Below, piece by piece: positions 45,982 to 58,167 of a stretch of DNA of 64,000 nt (the first letter of the stretch is position 1; the number at the start of each line of letters is the position of its first letter). The translations under genes were made by a program, and so were the position numbers. Source of the stretch: Heloderma charlesbogerti (lineage: Eukaryota > Chordata > Lepidosauria > Squamata > Helodermatidae); assembly GCA_026122225.1 (NCBI GenBank), contig JANEZZ010001389.1, forward strand, positions 124,001-188,000, given 5' to 3'. Under the pieces are notes generated by a model. The model was not told the origin of the DNA. It saw nothing but the letters and a program-made list of their open reading frames with translations, and made no database searches.

Positions 45982-46514
45982 CTAGAATGGTGGATAAAAC
46001 ACCAACACTAATGAAACAAGAAACCACACTCAGTATTTCAGTGCTGCTCATTCACGCTCAAATCTCCTATGGCCCAAGGCTGCTTCCAGACTAACTGGGT
46101 GAGTGCATCCCTCAACTGTCACAAGAAACCTGTTTCCATTGCCGAAAGCCATTTGTCTGCTTTAGCTGTTTTGGGGGAGCTGAGTCCCACCCAGACCCTG
46201 AAATCATCGTCTGAGTCCTCCTCCAGTTGCCTCCTCCAAGGGATGTTTGGAGAATGGCAGGAATGAGAAGGCCTTTTTGGTTGTGGCCTTCCAATTTGGG
46301 GACACTTTCCCCAGTGAGTGCCATCTTTTGACACCAGGTTAAGAATTTCCTCTACTCCCAGGCTTTTGACAGCACATAGGAGTTTTACTGTTGATTGTTT
46401 TTTACTGTTTTCATGCCAACTGTTTTTATATTATGCTTTGTATTGTATTTTTAAGGTTATCATCGTATGTAAACCACCCACCCATACAGCTTTGGTTGCT
46501 GGATGGTACAGAAA

Positions 46515-46990
46515 AGTTCTGAGATCTGGAGTTGGTGCAGAACGCAGCAGCTCGGCTGTTATCGGGAGCTGCCCCTTTTCAGCATGGAACTCCTTCACTG
46601 AGGGACCTGCACTGGCTGCTTATCCTCTACTGGGCCAGAGTTAAGTTTTTAGTACCAGTGTACAAAGCCCTAAACAACTTGGGACCAGGATCCCTGGTAG
46701 TGAGCCTTCTCCCTTACCAACCTGCCTGGGCACTGAGGCCTGACTGGAGTCTACCAGGAGAGGAGCCTTCAGTGTGGCAGCCAGGTCAGGCAGGGACCCA
46801 AGCTGTGTTGTTTCTGGCACCTCCTGAAAACAGCACTGTTCCAGGAGGCATTCCTTACTTGAACAGTCACGGTTTCTATTGGCATTCTGTTTTTGTTTTT
46901 GTTTTTAAACCATGATTTCAGGGTGGTGTTTTAATCCCTGTATTCTTTTGCTGTTTTATCTTTTGTGCTCAGTGCTCCAAAATCGGTTTT
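46515..46990 (+). mobile_element. L2-type LINE, 3' fragment
   Basis: A plus-strand frame reads LVQNAAARLLSGA, LRDLHWLLI and VYKALNNLGPGS, the conserved C-terminal end of L2-clade reverse transcriptases. It is followed by a 3' region ending TTGTAAATAAATAAATG. Confidence 0.75.
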
Positions 46991-47918
46991 GGATATGGAG
47001 CAGTATACAAATATTGTAAATAAATAAATGAATGAACGTAAGAAGTAATACTAAAATAATGAGTAATTAGACATACACTTGTTCTGTAATCTGGGCCTGG
47101 TCTTATACAGTAAGCCATGTTTTTAGGTTCTTCAAACTGACAGAGGAAGTGGCATGGGCCAGTGCAGACCCAGAAGAGTTGCACCCATGATGGAGCTATG
47201 GCCAAATGGGCAGAATCTTCAGAGGCCGGTATAAGGGGGGCAAAAGAGGGAGCAGTGCAGGGAGTTCTGCAGCTGGTTCTGCTCCACAAACATCCACCAT
47301 TTCACCACATGGTCTTATTGTCAAGAATGACAGCCTGCTTTTCCACCGAGAGACTAGACCTGGGTGTCAGGTCTGAGGCAACCGCCTGGAACTGTGTGCT
47401 ATCTAGCAGCTGCCTGGCTCTGCTGTTCGAGGCCATACTCAGTTGTCATCAGTTCTATCTTGGGAGGCCCATACCTTGTTATGTACAGTATAAGGATAGG
47501 CTAGCCAGGTTTGCTATTTTCGCTTGGGTGTGTGGTAAAAAAGGCTCTCTGGTAACCTCTTTCTGTTGTTGTAGTATTTCAGCTTGTACCCCTTTGCACA
47601 ATATCCTCCCTCCATACTTCTCTTTCCCTCTACCTGTCTTCATCTCAATCAGCATTTACCCAGCTTAAGGTTGGTGTGGTTCCTTCTGCACGACCTCAGT
47701 GCTAATTTCAGTGCCTCTTGGCCTGGGAGGTTGGCTACTGGGCATTTCTGTGGACTTGAAACCAAGTCTGGCTGGTCCTATCTTGCAGGGACATTGAGTC
47801 TAGCCCCAGCATTCCTTCACACTTATATTCTCAGATTCTAAATCCAAGACAGTCATACTGGAATTCTGCACCTGATTGCCATGTTCAACAGAGATATCTG
47901 TGTTGGGAAAGGGATTAC

Positions 47919-48734
47919 CTGCCATGGCTGTACCATTTGAACGTCCAGCCTGCCTCCACCCTCCACCACCCTCCTCTTGGATCTGGATGAATAAGCTGCA
48001 TCTGTGGCACGGGCCACTGCCTGGATGGTGTTGTAAATGATGTAGCTGTCTGCAGACAGGATTGCCTCCATGTCCTCTTGGGGCAGGACCCCTAGTTTCT
48101 CATTCTCTCTGCATCTCATCCAGCCTTTCACCGATAATGCAAGCTTTGAATTAGAACAATTAAAGGCCTTCCCCACAAACTGCTTGATAGAATAGTAGAA
48201 GTGTGAAAAATCAGTATATTTTGACCTTTTGTTTGTTTTTATAAAAAAGGAAAATATGCCACGAATGTGTTGGACATTCAGATCAGTGTACTTTAACTCC
48301 AAGGTGATGTCCCACAAAGCTGTGACAATCCAGACTTTGCCCACAATTGGTTTAATGAAGAATGCAATAATTCTATGCACAATGAGTATCCCTTTTAAGA
48401 AGGAAGTTGTCTCTGCACAATAAACCATGACATTGACTTGTCTCCACTTGTCCAATGAAAGCTGACCAAATGCCTTTTGGTCTGCATTTAGTCCTGAGAT
48501 GTGTTGTGAGAAAGCAACACAAATGCCATTCCTGATGAGCTCAGGTGTGAAGGTCCTTATGAACCTCTCTCCATTGTCGTTGTCTGGAGCAGCAAGACCA
48601 ACCCAGGTCCACCTGAAATGCAGGAGCAGTTTGACAATCCCCGGGTACTGGCTTCCCTCCTTGGGGACCGTTTGGTAATGATAAGGGAAATGAGTTTTAT
48701 CACTCAGAGCACGAGAAACAAAAGCATAAGTTAC
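47919..48734 (-). pseudogene. V2R pseudogene exon 3 (open)
   Basis: The exon is 816 bp and fully open: [13 protein letters not shown] to DVQMVQPWQ. It is the same length as in the intact gene. Confidence 0.9.
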
Positions 48735-48963
48735 CTGACAAAGAAAGGACGAGAAGGGTGATTAGTTTTGTTTCAGAATCAAATTTCAATTCTTCATAGG
48801 ATATTTCAGAAATCTGATGAAATAACAGCTATAGACTGGAAATTCTCTGCACAAATCTTTGAATCAATTGAAGAAATAGTTTTAATTTTATAGCAAATGA
48901 AACATTCAAGTTTTCCTTTATTTGGAAAGGACACCAATTAGCATGAAACTCACCCTGCAAACA

Positions 48964-48968
48964 CCTAC

Positions 48969-49002
<34 letters not shown>
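48964..49002. repeat. (AC)n microsatellite at a splice donor
   Basis: About 15 AC units (GT on the minus strand) directly follow the V2R pseudogene exon 2, so the donor dinucleotide is the first repeat unit. Confidence 0.92.
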
Positions 49003-49004
<2 letters not shown>

Positions 49005-49294
49005 GTGGGATTTTGTAGATGCCCAACATGGTTGAAATCTGGATGGAGACATCAGAGTTGGTCCCTTCCAGGAAAGGCAATAAGTGATTCTGTCTTCCAC
49101 ATTTGTAGTTGGGGACAATTGCCTCCCCGGGAGTCAGCAGGTCTAGCAAGGCATCCGAAGTCAGTCTGGCATTGATATAGTTGTCATGAATGCTGTAGCC
49201 CAGGGTGATGTTGGGTAAGAGTCTGGGATTCTGGTTGATCTCCTGAATGGCAAAGAAGAAGGACAGCATCTTCCAATATTCTGTGTCTCCTTTC
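49003..49294 (-). pseudogene. V2R pseudogene exon 2 (open; donor in GT microsatellite)
   Basis: The exon is 292 bp with acceptor TTTTTCCAG. It is open through GIYKIPQ. The donor GT is the first unit of an expanded (GT)n tract (48964-49002). Confidence 0.9.
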
Positions 49295-49668
49295 CTGGAA
49301 AAAAAGTCAGATTGTCATCCTGTCTGCAATGAAACTGAAGTATTAAGTTGTTGCATGTTTGACCCCATGAACCCTTCAACAAATATCTATGTCTGCAATA
49401 CTTTTCTTGAACTTTCCTCATTGGAACAGTGGTCCTGATCCAAAGCCAGAAGCACAACAGCCAATCCCCAGTTAGTCCTTTGCTTGTGTTAAGGTATCCA
49501 GGGAATATTTCCACAGGGTCAATAGCCATGACCCATTGTAAAACAAACCCAGTTCATGCGTATGTTCCAGTGATAGAATGTGGTATGTGCAGCCCTTCAC
49601 ATTTAGAGAGAAATAGTGTCCAGACAAAAGTTCATTAAATAAAAATAAAAGAAGAGCTCTGCTGGATC

Positions 49669-49919
49669 TAGGGATGTCAGAGGATTCTGCCATGGATCTC
49701 GGTGAGGCCAAATGGCAGTGCATTCGGCCCCCCAAAATCCATGGCAGAACGAAGCCCCCCACCCCGCGAAAGGCACGTGAAACAGAGCACTTACCTGCTG
49801 CCGTTCGCGCTGCTTTGCGACCGGCGTCTGCGGCCACCATTCACTTCTTCATTATAGCTGTGATAGGCTATGTAAATACTTACGTAGCCTATCATGGCTA
49901 ATGCAGGGATGCCATTTGT
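49669..49919. mobile_element. TAGGGATG hAT-like MITE, 3'-truncated
   Basis: It starts TAGGGATGTCAGAGGATTC with the GCCATGGATCTCGGTGAGGC 5' block. One hairpin lies at about 49858-49896. It is cut by a foldback repeat (GGGCTGATGGGAGTTG, 49918-49982). Confidence 0.7.
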
Positions 49920-50076
49920 GGGCTGATGGGAGTTGAAGTCCAGAACATCTGACGGGCACCACATTGAGGAAGGCTGCATTAGGAGAAACTTTCTAATGGT
50001 ACAAGCTGTTCAGCTCTCTGAAGGGGAGCAGTAGCTTTACTCATATTACCATCCTCATAGTTTGTTGAATAGAAAC

Positions 50077-51538
50077 TAGGGATGTACGAAAGTCACTTAC
50101 CTTTCTGCGGATTATGTTGATGGTAGGGATGTACAAAAGTCACTTACCTTTTCGCAGCTTTGCTTCACGGTGGGGGGGAGGCGCTTCGCTTCTCCCCCCG
50201 AAATTCAGGCTGGGGGGGGGAGCCACCGTTTTCGCCATAGTCTACGTAAATCTTTACGTAGACTACAGGGACCAAATAAGGAACGCAAATGGCGGCGCCC
50301 CATGGGGACCGCCATTTGCGTACGCACTTTTTTTTCCCCCCAAAGTCACCCGTGATAGGCTACGTAACGATTAATGTAGCCTATCATGGCTGACTTTGGA
50401 GATCTAGCCATGATAGGCATCGTTAATCGTTACGTAGCCTATCATGGGGTTTGTTTGTTTTTTACTTCAGCTGTAATGGCGGTGGCGGCAGCCGGTCGAA
50501 AGACCGGCTGCTGCCCTCTCCCCCGCTGAAAGCCCGCCGAACCGCCGCCGGGACCCGCCGCCGGGAGGGACATTCGGCCACGGTAAGTCCCATCCTGGGG
50601 GGGGCCGGGGGGTGGAGAATTTCACCGCCGATTTCGGGGGGCCGAATGCGTTGGCACTCGGCCCCCCGAAGATTCGGGGAGAAATTCTCTGCCATCCCTA
50701 GTTGATGGCGGGGAGGCGTTCCGTCCCTCCCCCCGGAATCCTCGACGGGGGGGAGGCGATCCATTCCTCCCCCCCGGAATTCTCCATGGCCGGCTGTGCT
50801 CCACGGAAGCTCTGCGGAGCAGCCGGTCAGGCCCAGGACAGAGCCTTCCGCAGCCGGATTTCTGGCCGTGGAGGGCTCTGGGTAAGAAAAAACAAAACCA
50901 TGTACGCAAATGGCGGCGGCTGCGGCCACTGCCATATGCGTTCCTTACTTTTGGCTGTCTTAATCTACGTAAATATTTACGTAGACTATGTCAGTGAAAA
51001 TAACTGGGAACGCAAATAGCGTAGCGGGTGCTATTTGTGTCCCTTTTTGATTCACCGTTTTAGCCTACGTAAATATTTATGTAGGCTAAAACAGCGACTC
51101 AAAAAGGGATGCAAATAGCGCCCTCTATGCTATTTGCATTCCCCTTTATTTTCGCCGTCATAGTCTACGTAAATATTTACGTAGACTAAGATGGCCAAAA
51201 ATAAGGAACGCGTTTTTTTTTTTAACTGGGTTGTGATAGGCTACGTTAAGTCTTTATGTAGCCTATCATGTCAGGTTTTTTTTTTTTTTACAGAGACAAG
51301 ACTGCAAATGGCGGTGGCAGCAGCCGGTCAGAAGACCTGCCATTGCAGCCACCGCAGCTGTTACCGGAGCCGCCGCCGGAGCCGCCGCCGCCCGGAAGAT
51401 GCGCCCCAGGTAAGTCTCATCCCGGGGGGGATCTGTGGGGGGGCGGGGGGCAGGCTGTTCTGCCACAGAGTTCAGGGGGCCGAATGCACCGGAATTTGGC
51501 CTCACCGAGATTTGTTGCGGAATTCTCTGACATCCCTA
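50077..51538. mobile_element. TAGGGATG hAT-like MITE, outer copy interrupted by another
   Basis: The left end is TAGGGATGTACGAAAGTCAC (50077) and the right end TCTGACATCCCTA (51538). The interior is split by the element at 50124-50700. The remaining part carries four hairpins (about 50962-50990, 51055-51090, 51161-51188 and 51235-51270) of three sequence classes. Flanks (ATAGAAAC / ATTAGAAAC) are similar but not identical. Confidence 0.75.
50124..50700. mobile_element. TAGGGATG hAT-like MITE nested in another, perfect 8-bp TSD
   Basis: This 577-bp element runs from TAGGGATGTACAAAAGTC to TCTGCCATCCCTA. The host sequence GTTGATGG is duplicated exactly on both sides (50116-50123 and 50701-50708). 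Three hairpins lie at about 50233-50262, 50350-50385 and 50408-50445. Confidence 0.9.
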
Positions 51539-51851
51539 AATTAGAAACCTTGTATAGTGGGTAGCGAAAAGTCATCGCAGTTCTCTCCTGCAGAAATTAA
51601 ACTACATGTCCTCCCATTTAAATGGTATGGAATTATTACATATACATATCCTAAGCTACATATGTAACATGTCCCTAAGATCGCCCTTTGTACCACAGGA
51701 CCAGAGAGTGGCCAATTTTTAAAGGTTTTTTTTTTTAAGAGGAACCCAGGGAACATCCACGAAATGACAGGCCAACTTACATATTTCCATTTCTGGGGAA
51801 ACTGGTGTTTAGTACTGTTAAAGCTAAAAATGTCAACCGTATGGTGTCTGA

Positions 51852-54800
51852 CCCCTTCATGGATCACTGCCTTGTTGTGGCGAAGGGGCTTGCATAACTC
51901 AGTGAAGCCATAAGCTATGCCGTGCAGGGCCACCCAAGACAGGCAGGTCATGGTGGAGAGTTCTGACAAAATGTGGTCCACTGGAGAAGGAAATGGCAAC
52001 CCACTCCAGTATTCTTGCCAAGAAAACCCCATGGAACGTATCACAAGGCTAAAAGATATGACGCCGGAAGATGAGCCCCTCAGGTCGGAAGGTGTCCAAT
52101 ATGCTACTGGGGAAGAGCAGAGGGTATTTCCAAGTAGCGCCAGAAAGAGTGAAGCGGCTGGGCCAAAGCCGAAAGGACACTCAGCTGTGGATGTGTCTGG
52201 CGGTGAAAAGAAAATCCGATGCTGTAAAGAACAATATTGTTTAGGAACCTGGAATGTCAGATCAATGAATCAAGGTAAGCTGGAGGTGGTCAAGCATGAG
52301 ATGGCAAGATTGAACATCGACATCTTGGGAATCAGCGAACTCAAATGGACAGGCATGGGCGAATTTAATTCAGGTGACCATCATATCTACTATTGTGGGC
52401 AAGAATCCCTTAGAAGAAATGGAGTAGCACTCATAGTCAACAAAAGGGTGGGAAAAGCAGTACTGGGGTACAATCTTAAAAATGATAGAATGATCTCAGT
52501 ACGAATCCAAGGCAAACCATTCAACATCACAGTAATTCAAGTCTATGCCCCAACCACTGAGGCCGAAGAAGCTGAGGTTGATCGGTTCTATGAAGACCTA
52601 CAACACCTTCTAGAACTAACACCCAAAAAAGATGTCCTCTTCATCATAGGGGATTGGAATGCTAAAGTAGGAAGTCAAGAAATCACCGGGATAACAGGCA
52701 GGCATGGCCTTGGTGTACAAAATGAAGCAGGACAAAAGCTAATAGAGTTTTGCCAAGAAAACATGCTGATCATAGCAAACACTCTTTTCCAACAGCACAA
52801 GAGGCGACTCTACACATGGACGTCACCAGATGGTCAATATCGAAATCAGATTAATTATGTCCTTTGCAGCCAAAGATGGAGAAGCTCCATACAGTCAGGA
52901 AAAACAAGACCTGGAGCTGACTGTGGTTCAGATCATGAGCTGCTTCTTGCAAAATTTCGGCTTAAATTGAAGAACGTCGGGAAAACCACTAAACCGTTCA
53001 GGTATGACCTAAATCATATCCCTGATGAATATACAGTGGAGGTGAGGAATAGATTTCAGGGATTAGACCTGATAGACAGAGTGCCTGAGGAACTATGGAC
53101 GGAGGTCCGTAACATTGTTCAGGAGGCAGCAACGAAATCCATCCCAAAGAAAAAGAAATGCAAGAAAGCCAAGTGGCTGTCTGATGAGGCTTTACAAGTA
53201 GCTCACGAAAGAAGGGAAGCGAAAAGCAAGGGAGAAAGGGGAAGATATACCCAACTGAATGCAGAGTTCCAGAGAATAGCAAGGAGAGACAAGAAGGCCT
53301 TCTTAAATGAACAATGCAAAGAAATCGAGGAAAACAACAGAATGGGAAAGACTAGAGATCTCTTCAAGAAAATTGGAGATCTCAAGGGAACGTTTTGTGC
53401 AAAGACTGGCATGATAAAGGACAAAGAAGGCAGGGACCTAACAGAAGCAGATGAGATTAAGAAGAGGTGGCAAGAATACACAGAAGAACTATACAGGAAA
53501 GATCTGAATGTCCCTGATAGCCATGATAGTGTGGTCACTGAACTTGAGCCGGACATCCTCGAGAGTGAAGTCAAGTGGGCCTTAGGAAGCATTAGTAACA
53601 ACAAAGCTAGCGGAGATGACAGTATTCCAGCCGAGCTATTTAAAATCCTAAAAGATGATGCTGTTAAAGTGCTGCATTCAATATGCCAACAAATCTGGAA
53701 CACTCAACAGTGGCCACAAGACTGGAAAAGGTCAGTTTACATTCCAATTCCAAAGAAGGGCAACGCCAAAGAGTGTTCAAACTACCGCACAATTGCGCTC
53801 ATTTCACATGCCAGCAAGGTGATGCTCAAAATCCTACAAGCTAGGTATGCGAACCGAGAACTACCGGAAGTACAAGCTGGGTTTCGAAGAGGCAGAGGAA
53901 CTAGAGATTAAATCGCCAACATTCGCTGCATCATGGAGAAAGCAAGAGAATTCCAGAAAAACGTCTATTTCTGCTTCATTGACTACGCTAAAGCCTTTGA
54001 TTGTGTGGATCACAACAAACTGTGGCAAATTCTTAAAGAGATGGGAGTACCAGACCACCTTACCTGTCTCCTGAGAAACCTGTACGAGGGTCAAGAAGCA
54101 ACAGTAAGAACCAGACATGGAACAACCGATTGGTTCAAAATTGGGAAAGGAGTACGACAAGGCTGCATATTGTCACCCTGCTTATTTAACTTATATGCAG
54201 AGTACATCATGAGAAATGCCGGGTTGGATGAATCAGAGGTCGGAATTAAGATTGCTGGGAGAATTATCAACAACCTCCGATATGCAGACGATACCACCCT
54301 AATGGCAGAAAGTGAAGAGGATCTAAAGAGCCTCTTGTTGAGGGTGAAAGAGGAGAGTGCAAAAGCTGGTTTGAAACTCAACATTAAAAAAACGAAGATC
54401 ATGGCATCTGGCCCCATCACTTCCTGGCACATAGAAGGGGAAGAAATGGAAGCAGTGACAGATTTTACTTTCTTGGGCTCCAAGATCACCGCAGACAGTG
54501 ACTATAGCCGTGAAATTAAAAGACGCTTGCTCCTTGGAAGGAAAGCTATGGCCAACCTAGACAGCATAGTAAGAAGCAGAGACATCACCTTGCCGACGAA
54601 GGTCTGTCTAATCAAAGCTATGGTTTTCCCAGTAGTAATGTATGGCTGTGAGAGCTGGACTGTAAGGAAGGCTGAGTGCCGAAGAATTGATGCTTTCGAA
54701 CTGTGGTGCTGGGGAAGACTCTTACGAGTCCCCTGGACTGCAAGGAGGTCAAATCAGTCCATACTAAAGGAAATCAACCCTGAGTGCTCATTGGAAGGAC

Positions 54801-55066
54801 AGGTACTGAAGCTGAAGCGCAAATATTTTGGCCACCTAATGCGAAGTGAAAACTCTCTGGAAAAGACCCTGATGCTGGGAAAGACTGAAGGCAAAAGGAG
54901 ACGGGGACGGCAGAGGATGAGATGGCTAGATAGCATCACCGATGCAATGAATATAAACTTGAGCACACTCCGGGAGAGAGTGGAGGACAGGAAGGCCTGG
55001 CTTGCTATGGTCCATGGGGTCACGAAGAGTCGAACACGACTGAACGACTGAACAACAACAACAATT
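51852..55066 (+). mobile_element. RTE-BovB LINE, full length, copy 2
   Basis: This is a 3,215-bp element in intron 1 of the V2R pseudogene, inserted antisense to it. It is flanked by GTGTCTGA (51844-51851 and 55067-55074). It has the same 5' start (CCCCTTCATGGATCACTG) and (CAA)n tail as copy 1, with only scattered base differences over 3.2 kb. Confidence 0.95.
51917..55051 (+). pseudogene. BovB ORF, one stop codon
   Basis: The frame is about 1,045 codons, interrupted only by TAA at 53909-53911 (CAA in copy 1). A 9-bp in-frame deletion (LQQ) lies at about 53846. The endonuclease and reverse transcriptase domains are otherwise complete, with KAFDCVDH and YADD. The conserved QIDYVL of the endonuclease is QINYVL here. 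Its lesions differ from copy 1, so the two were disabled independently. Confidence 0.9.
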
Positions 55067-55106
55067 GTGTCTGAATTGGAACCTGTATTTTTCTACTTGG
55101 TCATAA

Positions 55107-55960
55107 ACTGTCTGGAATTGGGAGTGAGCAGCATGGTGGCCACTTTTGCTGACACCACCCAATTATTTAGGGTAATTAAAACAAAACAAAAATGGCTAAG
55201 ACTTCCAAAAACATCTCCAACCTGGGAGAATGGACTACAAAATGGCAAATGCAATTCCATGTAAGTAAGTATAAAGTCAAACACATTGGGGGAAAATTCC
55301 TAACTCTATATCTATGCAGATGGGATCTAATATGCTTGTGCATAACTCACTGAAAACATTGATCTAGTGTTTTGCTGCTGTGAAAAAATCAAATTCCATG
55401 TTGGGTGTCTCTAGGAAAGGAATTATAGCATTTTACAATTGGAAGGGATTTTGGAGGCCATCAAATCTAATCCCCTGCTCAATGCAAGATTTGCAGTGTA
55501 GGACACAGCAACAGTATGCCTCACAGGGGGCTGTCCAGCCTCTCCTGAAATACCTCGACAGAGATGAGATCCTACTGCTTCCTGAGCCAGCCAGTTCCAC
55601 TGCTGAACAGCTTGTTCCATGAGGATGTTGTTCTGAATGCAGACTTCCCAGCCTGGTGCCACCCAGAAGATTGGGACTTTGACTCCCACCAGTCCCAGCC
55701 AGCACAGACAACCGTCAGGAATGCTGGAAGTTGTAGTTCAAGGTATCTACACAGTGCCAGGTTGCAAAAGTTCCTCCAAGTATTTTTCCCAAAACTGCTT
55801 CCCTGCCATTTCCACTTGTTGGGTGTATTCCTACCTACGAGAACAACAGGGACCAAGTCTGCCCCATCTTCTCCATGGCAGCTCTACAGAGATCTGAAGA
55901 CTCTTCCATGGCTCCCCTTCATCTTCTCTTCTACAGGCTAAATATCCCCAGCTCTTTCAA
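55107..55960 (-). mobile_element. CR1 remnants
   Basis: 55107-55270 resembles a diverged CR1 RT piece (ATFADTTQLFRVIKTKQ on plus). 55410-55960 is CR1 3' sequence in reverse, interrupted by a foldback repeat near 55640-55770. Both parts have counterparts in intron 1 of the intact V2R gene. Confidence 0.55.
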
Positions 55961-56408
55961 CTCTTCCTCAGAGGACTTGATTTCCAGATTAACATTTACA
56001 ATCTTAATAGGCAATAATGGAGGGGGGGATACAGTGGTGAGAGCCGTGCTCTGCCCTCTGAGCCACAACCTGTGTCTGTTCACATGTGTGAAAGTTAAAA
56101 TGATATTTCTTCTGCTCATTAACATGAAGGGACAAAGGCCACCTTCTCTTACAACATAATTTACAGTTCAAATGGAGCCTGGCCAGTTGCAATTTCAGCT
56201 TCCGGAATGGTAGCTGTGCTCTGGGCAAACAGTCCTAACTGACCTTGATCGAATTGTCCTGTAAGATGTTACTACACTTTAAAGAATGAACCATCAGGCT
56301 GAACACTGAATTCTCCCTTCATGTTGATGGATCCCCAAAGGGAAAATCGGACAGTGATTTACCAGGTCGCAGTTAAGTGGCGATTAGGGATGACTGGAGC
56401 GCGTGAAT

Positions 56409-56606
56409 TCTGGTAGAGGGAGGCTTGTTGAAAGTGTATGGTTGAAATGTAGCATACGTTGCAGAGGTGGCTCCACTGATGAGGAGGTCTCCTGGCCTGT
56501 AATGATTTGATGGGCCTTCTGACACCCTTCCCAATGTCAAGGGGCATTTGGCCCGGAGCATCCCGCAGGTCACCTGGGGCAGCAGCAGCAGCAAGAGCAG
56601 AGTCAT
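56409..56606 (-). pseudogene. V2R pseudogene exon 1 (donor lost)
   Basis: ATG at 56606 opens [15 protein letters not shown], then KCPLTLGRVSEG and YRPGDLLISG. Similarity to the intact exon ends after STR. Where that copy has CTTTTTGA|GTAAGT, this one reads ATTCACGCGC, with no donor in the right place. Confidence 0.8.
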
Positions 56607-56659
56607 TCCGGATACACCCGGCACAACTTCCACCTTTCTCCTCTCGGCCAATTGGAAGA

Positions 56660-57600
56660 ATGAAAAGAAGCCAGAGCCCCCTTACAAGGCAAAGTCTTCA
56701 GTGGCTTTCCCAATACAGATGGAGCCCAACCAGCCAAGGCTTCACAGCTGAAGGGGATGAAAGCAGGGAAATCTCACACCCACAGAGTCCTCCTCACCTG
56801 CTGTAAACCTCCACCCAAACTCTCCATGGCACAGGAGGCATTTATGCACCAGTTCCTTTGCCCCTGGATGCAAGACGTCATACCATGTTGCCCTTGGATC
56901 TTCTGCTTATGTCAGTGGACTCAAACGGGAGCTTTGGAAAACTCCCTTCAGGGTTGGAAGAAAAGGAATAAATCACTATGATTTTGATAATGACATGTGG
57001 AAGAAGTTGCACCACCTCTGCCACTCTCTGAACTCTCAGGTGAGCTGGAGAAAAACTTGTTTGCGACAAATTACCAATGGAGCTCCACACTCTTGACATG
57101 GGGCAGGGTGGATGTGGGGAGGTAGACAGGTGAGCTTGGCCTGACCCATGAAACACCTTCATATGAACCATATGATAAGACAGTTCTTTCGGATACAGGC
57201 TTCGCCCATGTGCCTCCCTCCTCTTCTCAGAAGGACCCTCCCAGACATTTGCCCATCTACCATGCCCAAACTCAGAACCCAGTGGGAGCAGCAGCCCCAG
57301 ACACAGGTGGGGGTAGCCCAGGGAAGCCCCTTCAGCTGTCCAGTTACCATTCCAGCTCCTTCGAAGGGGTCAGTGAGGGGTGGCTCTGGAGTAGCTCAAG
57401 AAGCTCACCCAATGGGAAAAGGACCCTGTGCTGACCAGGCTGTTGCTGGTGACCTGGAGAATTTTGGCTGGGCAGTGCCACTCCCACTGCCGCTGCCCCA
57501 CCCCTGGCTCCTTTCCTGGGTGCTCTGGACTCATGCTGGCATCCATATTTTTGTTTGGGGCGGGGAAGGGAGCCTTTTTTAGAATGGCAAATCCCAGTAT
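56660..57600 (-). repeat. Duplicated V2R 5' flank (pseudogene copy)
   Basis: It matches 24700-25650 upstream of the intact gene, including CATTTGCCCATCTACCATGC and GGTAGCCCAGGGAAGCCCC. It shows that the duplication unit reached at least 0.9 kb upstream of exon 1. Confidence 0.65.
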
Positions 57601-57869
57601 TTCCGTAAATACAGGGAGTCACCATTTAACACCCCCCCCCCAAATCCCCAGAATGGCCTAATTCCCGCTGGCCTCACTCAGGCCGTCACTTCCTCCTTGC
57701 AAGCAGGGAACCCATGGAGGCCGGAGCAGAGGCAGGATTTGGCCTCCAACCGGGCCCCCTGCCCTCCTTCCCAGGAAGGGAGATAGCACAGCTAGAGGGT
57801 GACTCCTGCCTCCGCTGCCTGACTCACGCCTTCACGGACTCCTTGCAAAAAAGGAACATGGGCCCAGGT

Positions 57870-58135
57870 AAGGAATCATAGAACCACAGAATAGTAGGGA
57901 AGCCAGATTCTGGTGGAACATCAGGAAAATCTTCCTGTCTGTGAGAGCAATACGACAATGGAGCCAATGACCTAGGGAGGTGGTGGGCTCTCCCACGCTG
58001 GAGGCATTCAAGCTGAGGCTGGACAGCCATCTGTCAGGGATGCTCTGACTTGGATTCCTGCATTGAGCAGGGGGTTAGACTTGATGGCCTTGTAGGCCCC
58101 TTCCAACCCTACTATTCTATGATTCTAGTGTGGGA
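57870..58135 (+). mobile_element. CR1 LINE 3' fragment
   Basis: CAGATTCTGGTGGAACATCAGG, GGGATGCTCTGACTTGGATTC and the tail CCTACTATTCTATGATTCTA mark the CR1 3' end. Confidence 0.85.
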
Positions 58136-58167
58136 GAAGCCCTGGAGGCCAATGACATCAGCTGAAG

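Noticed and set aside
49669..49982. Possible 8-bp duplication for this MITE
   Set aside because: The right end is replaced by another repeat, so no reliable flank can be read.
56340..56400. Alternative donor GGTAAAT for pseudogene exon 1
   Set aside because: An ACCTGGTAAAT word also exists in the intact gene's intron but is not its donor. The frame meets TAA before reaching it.
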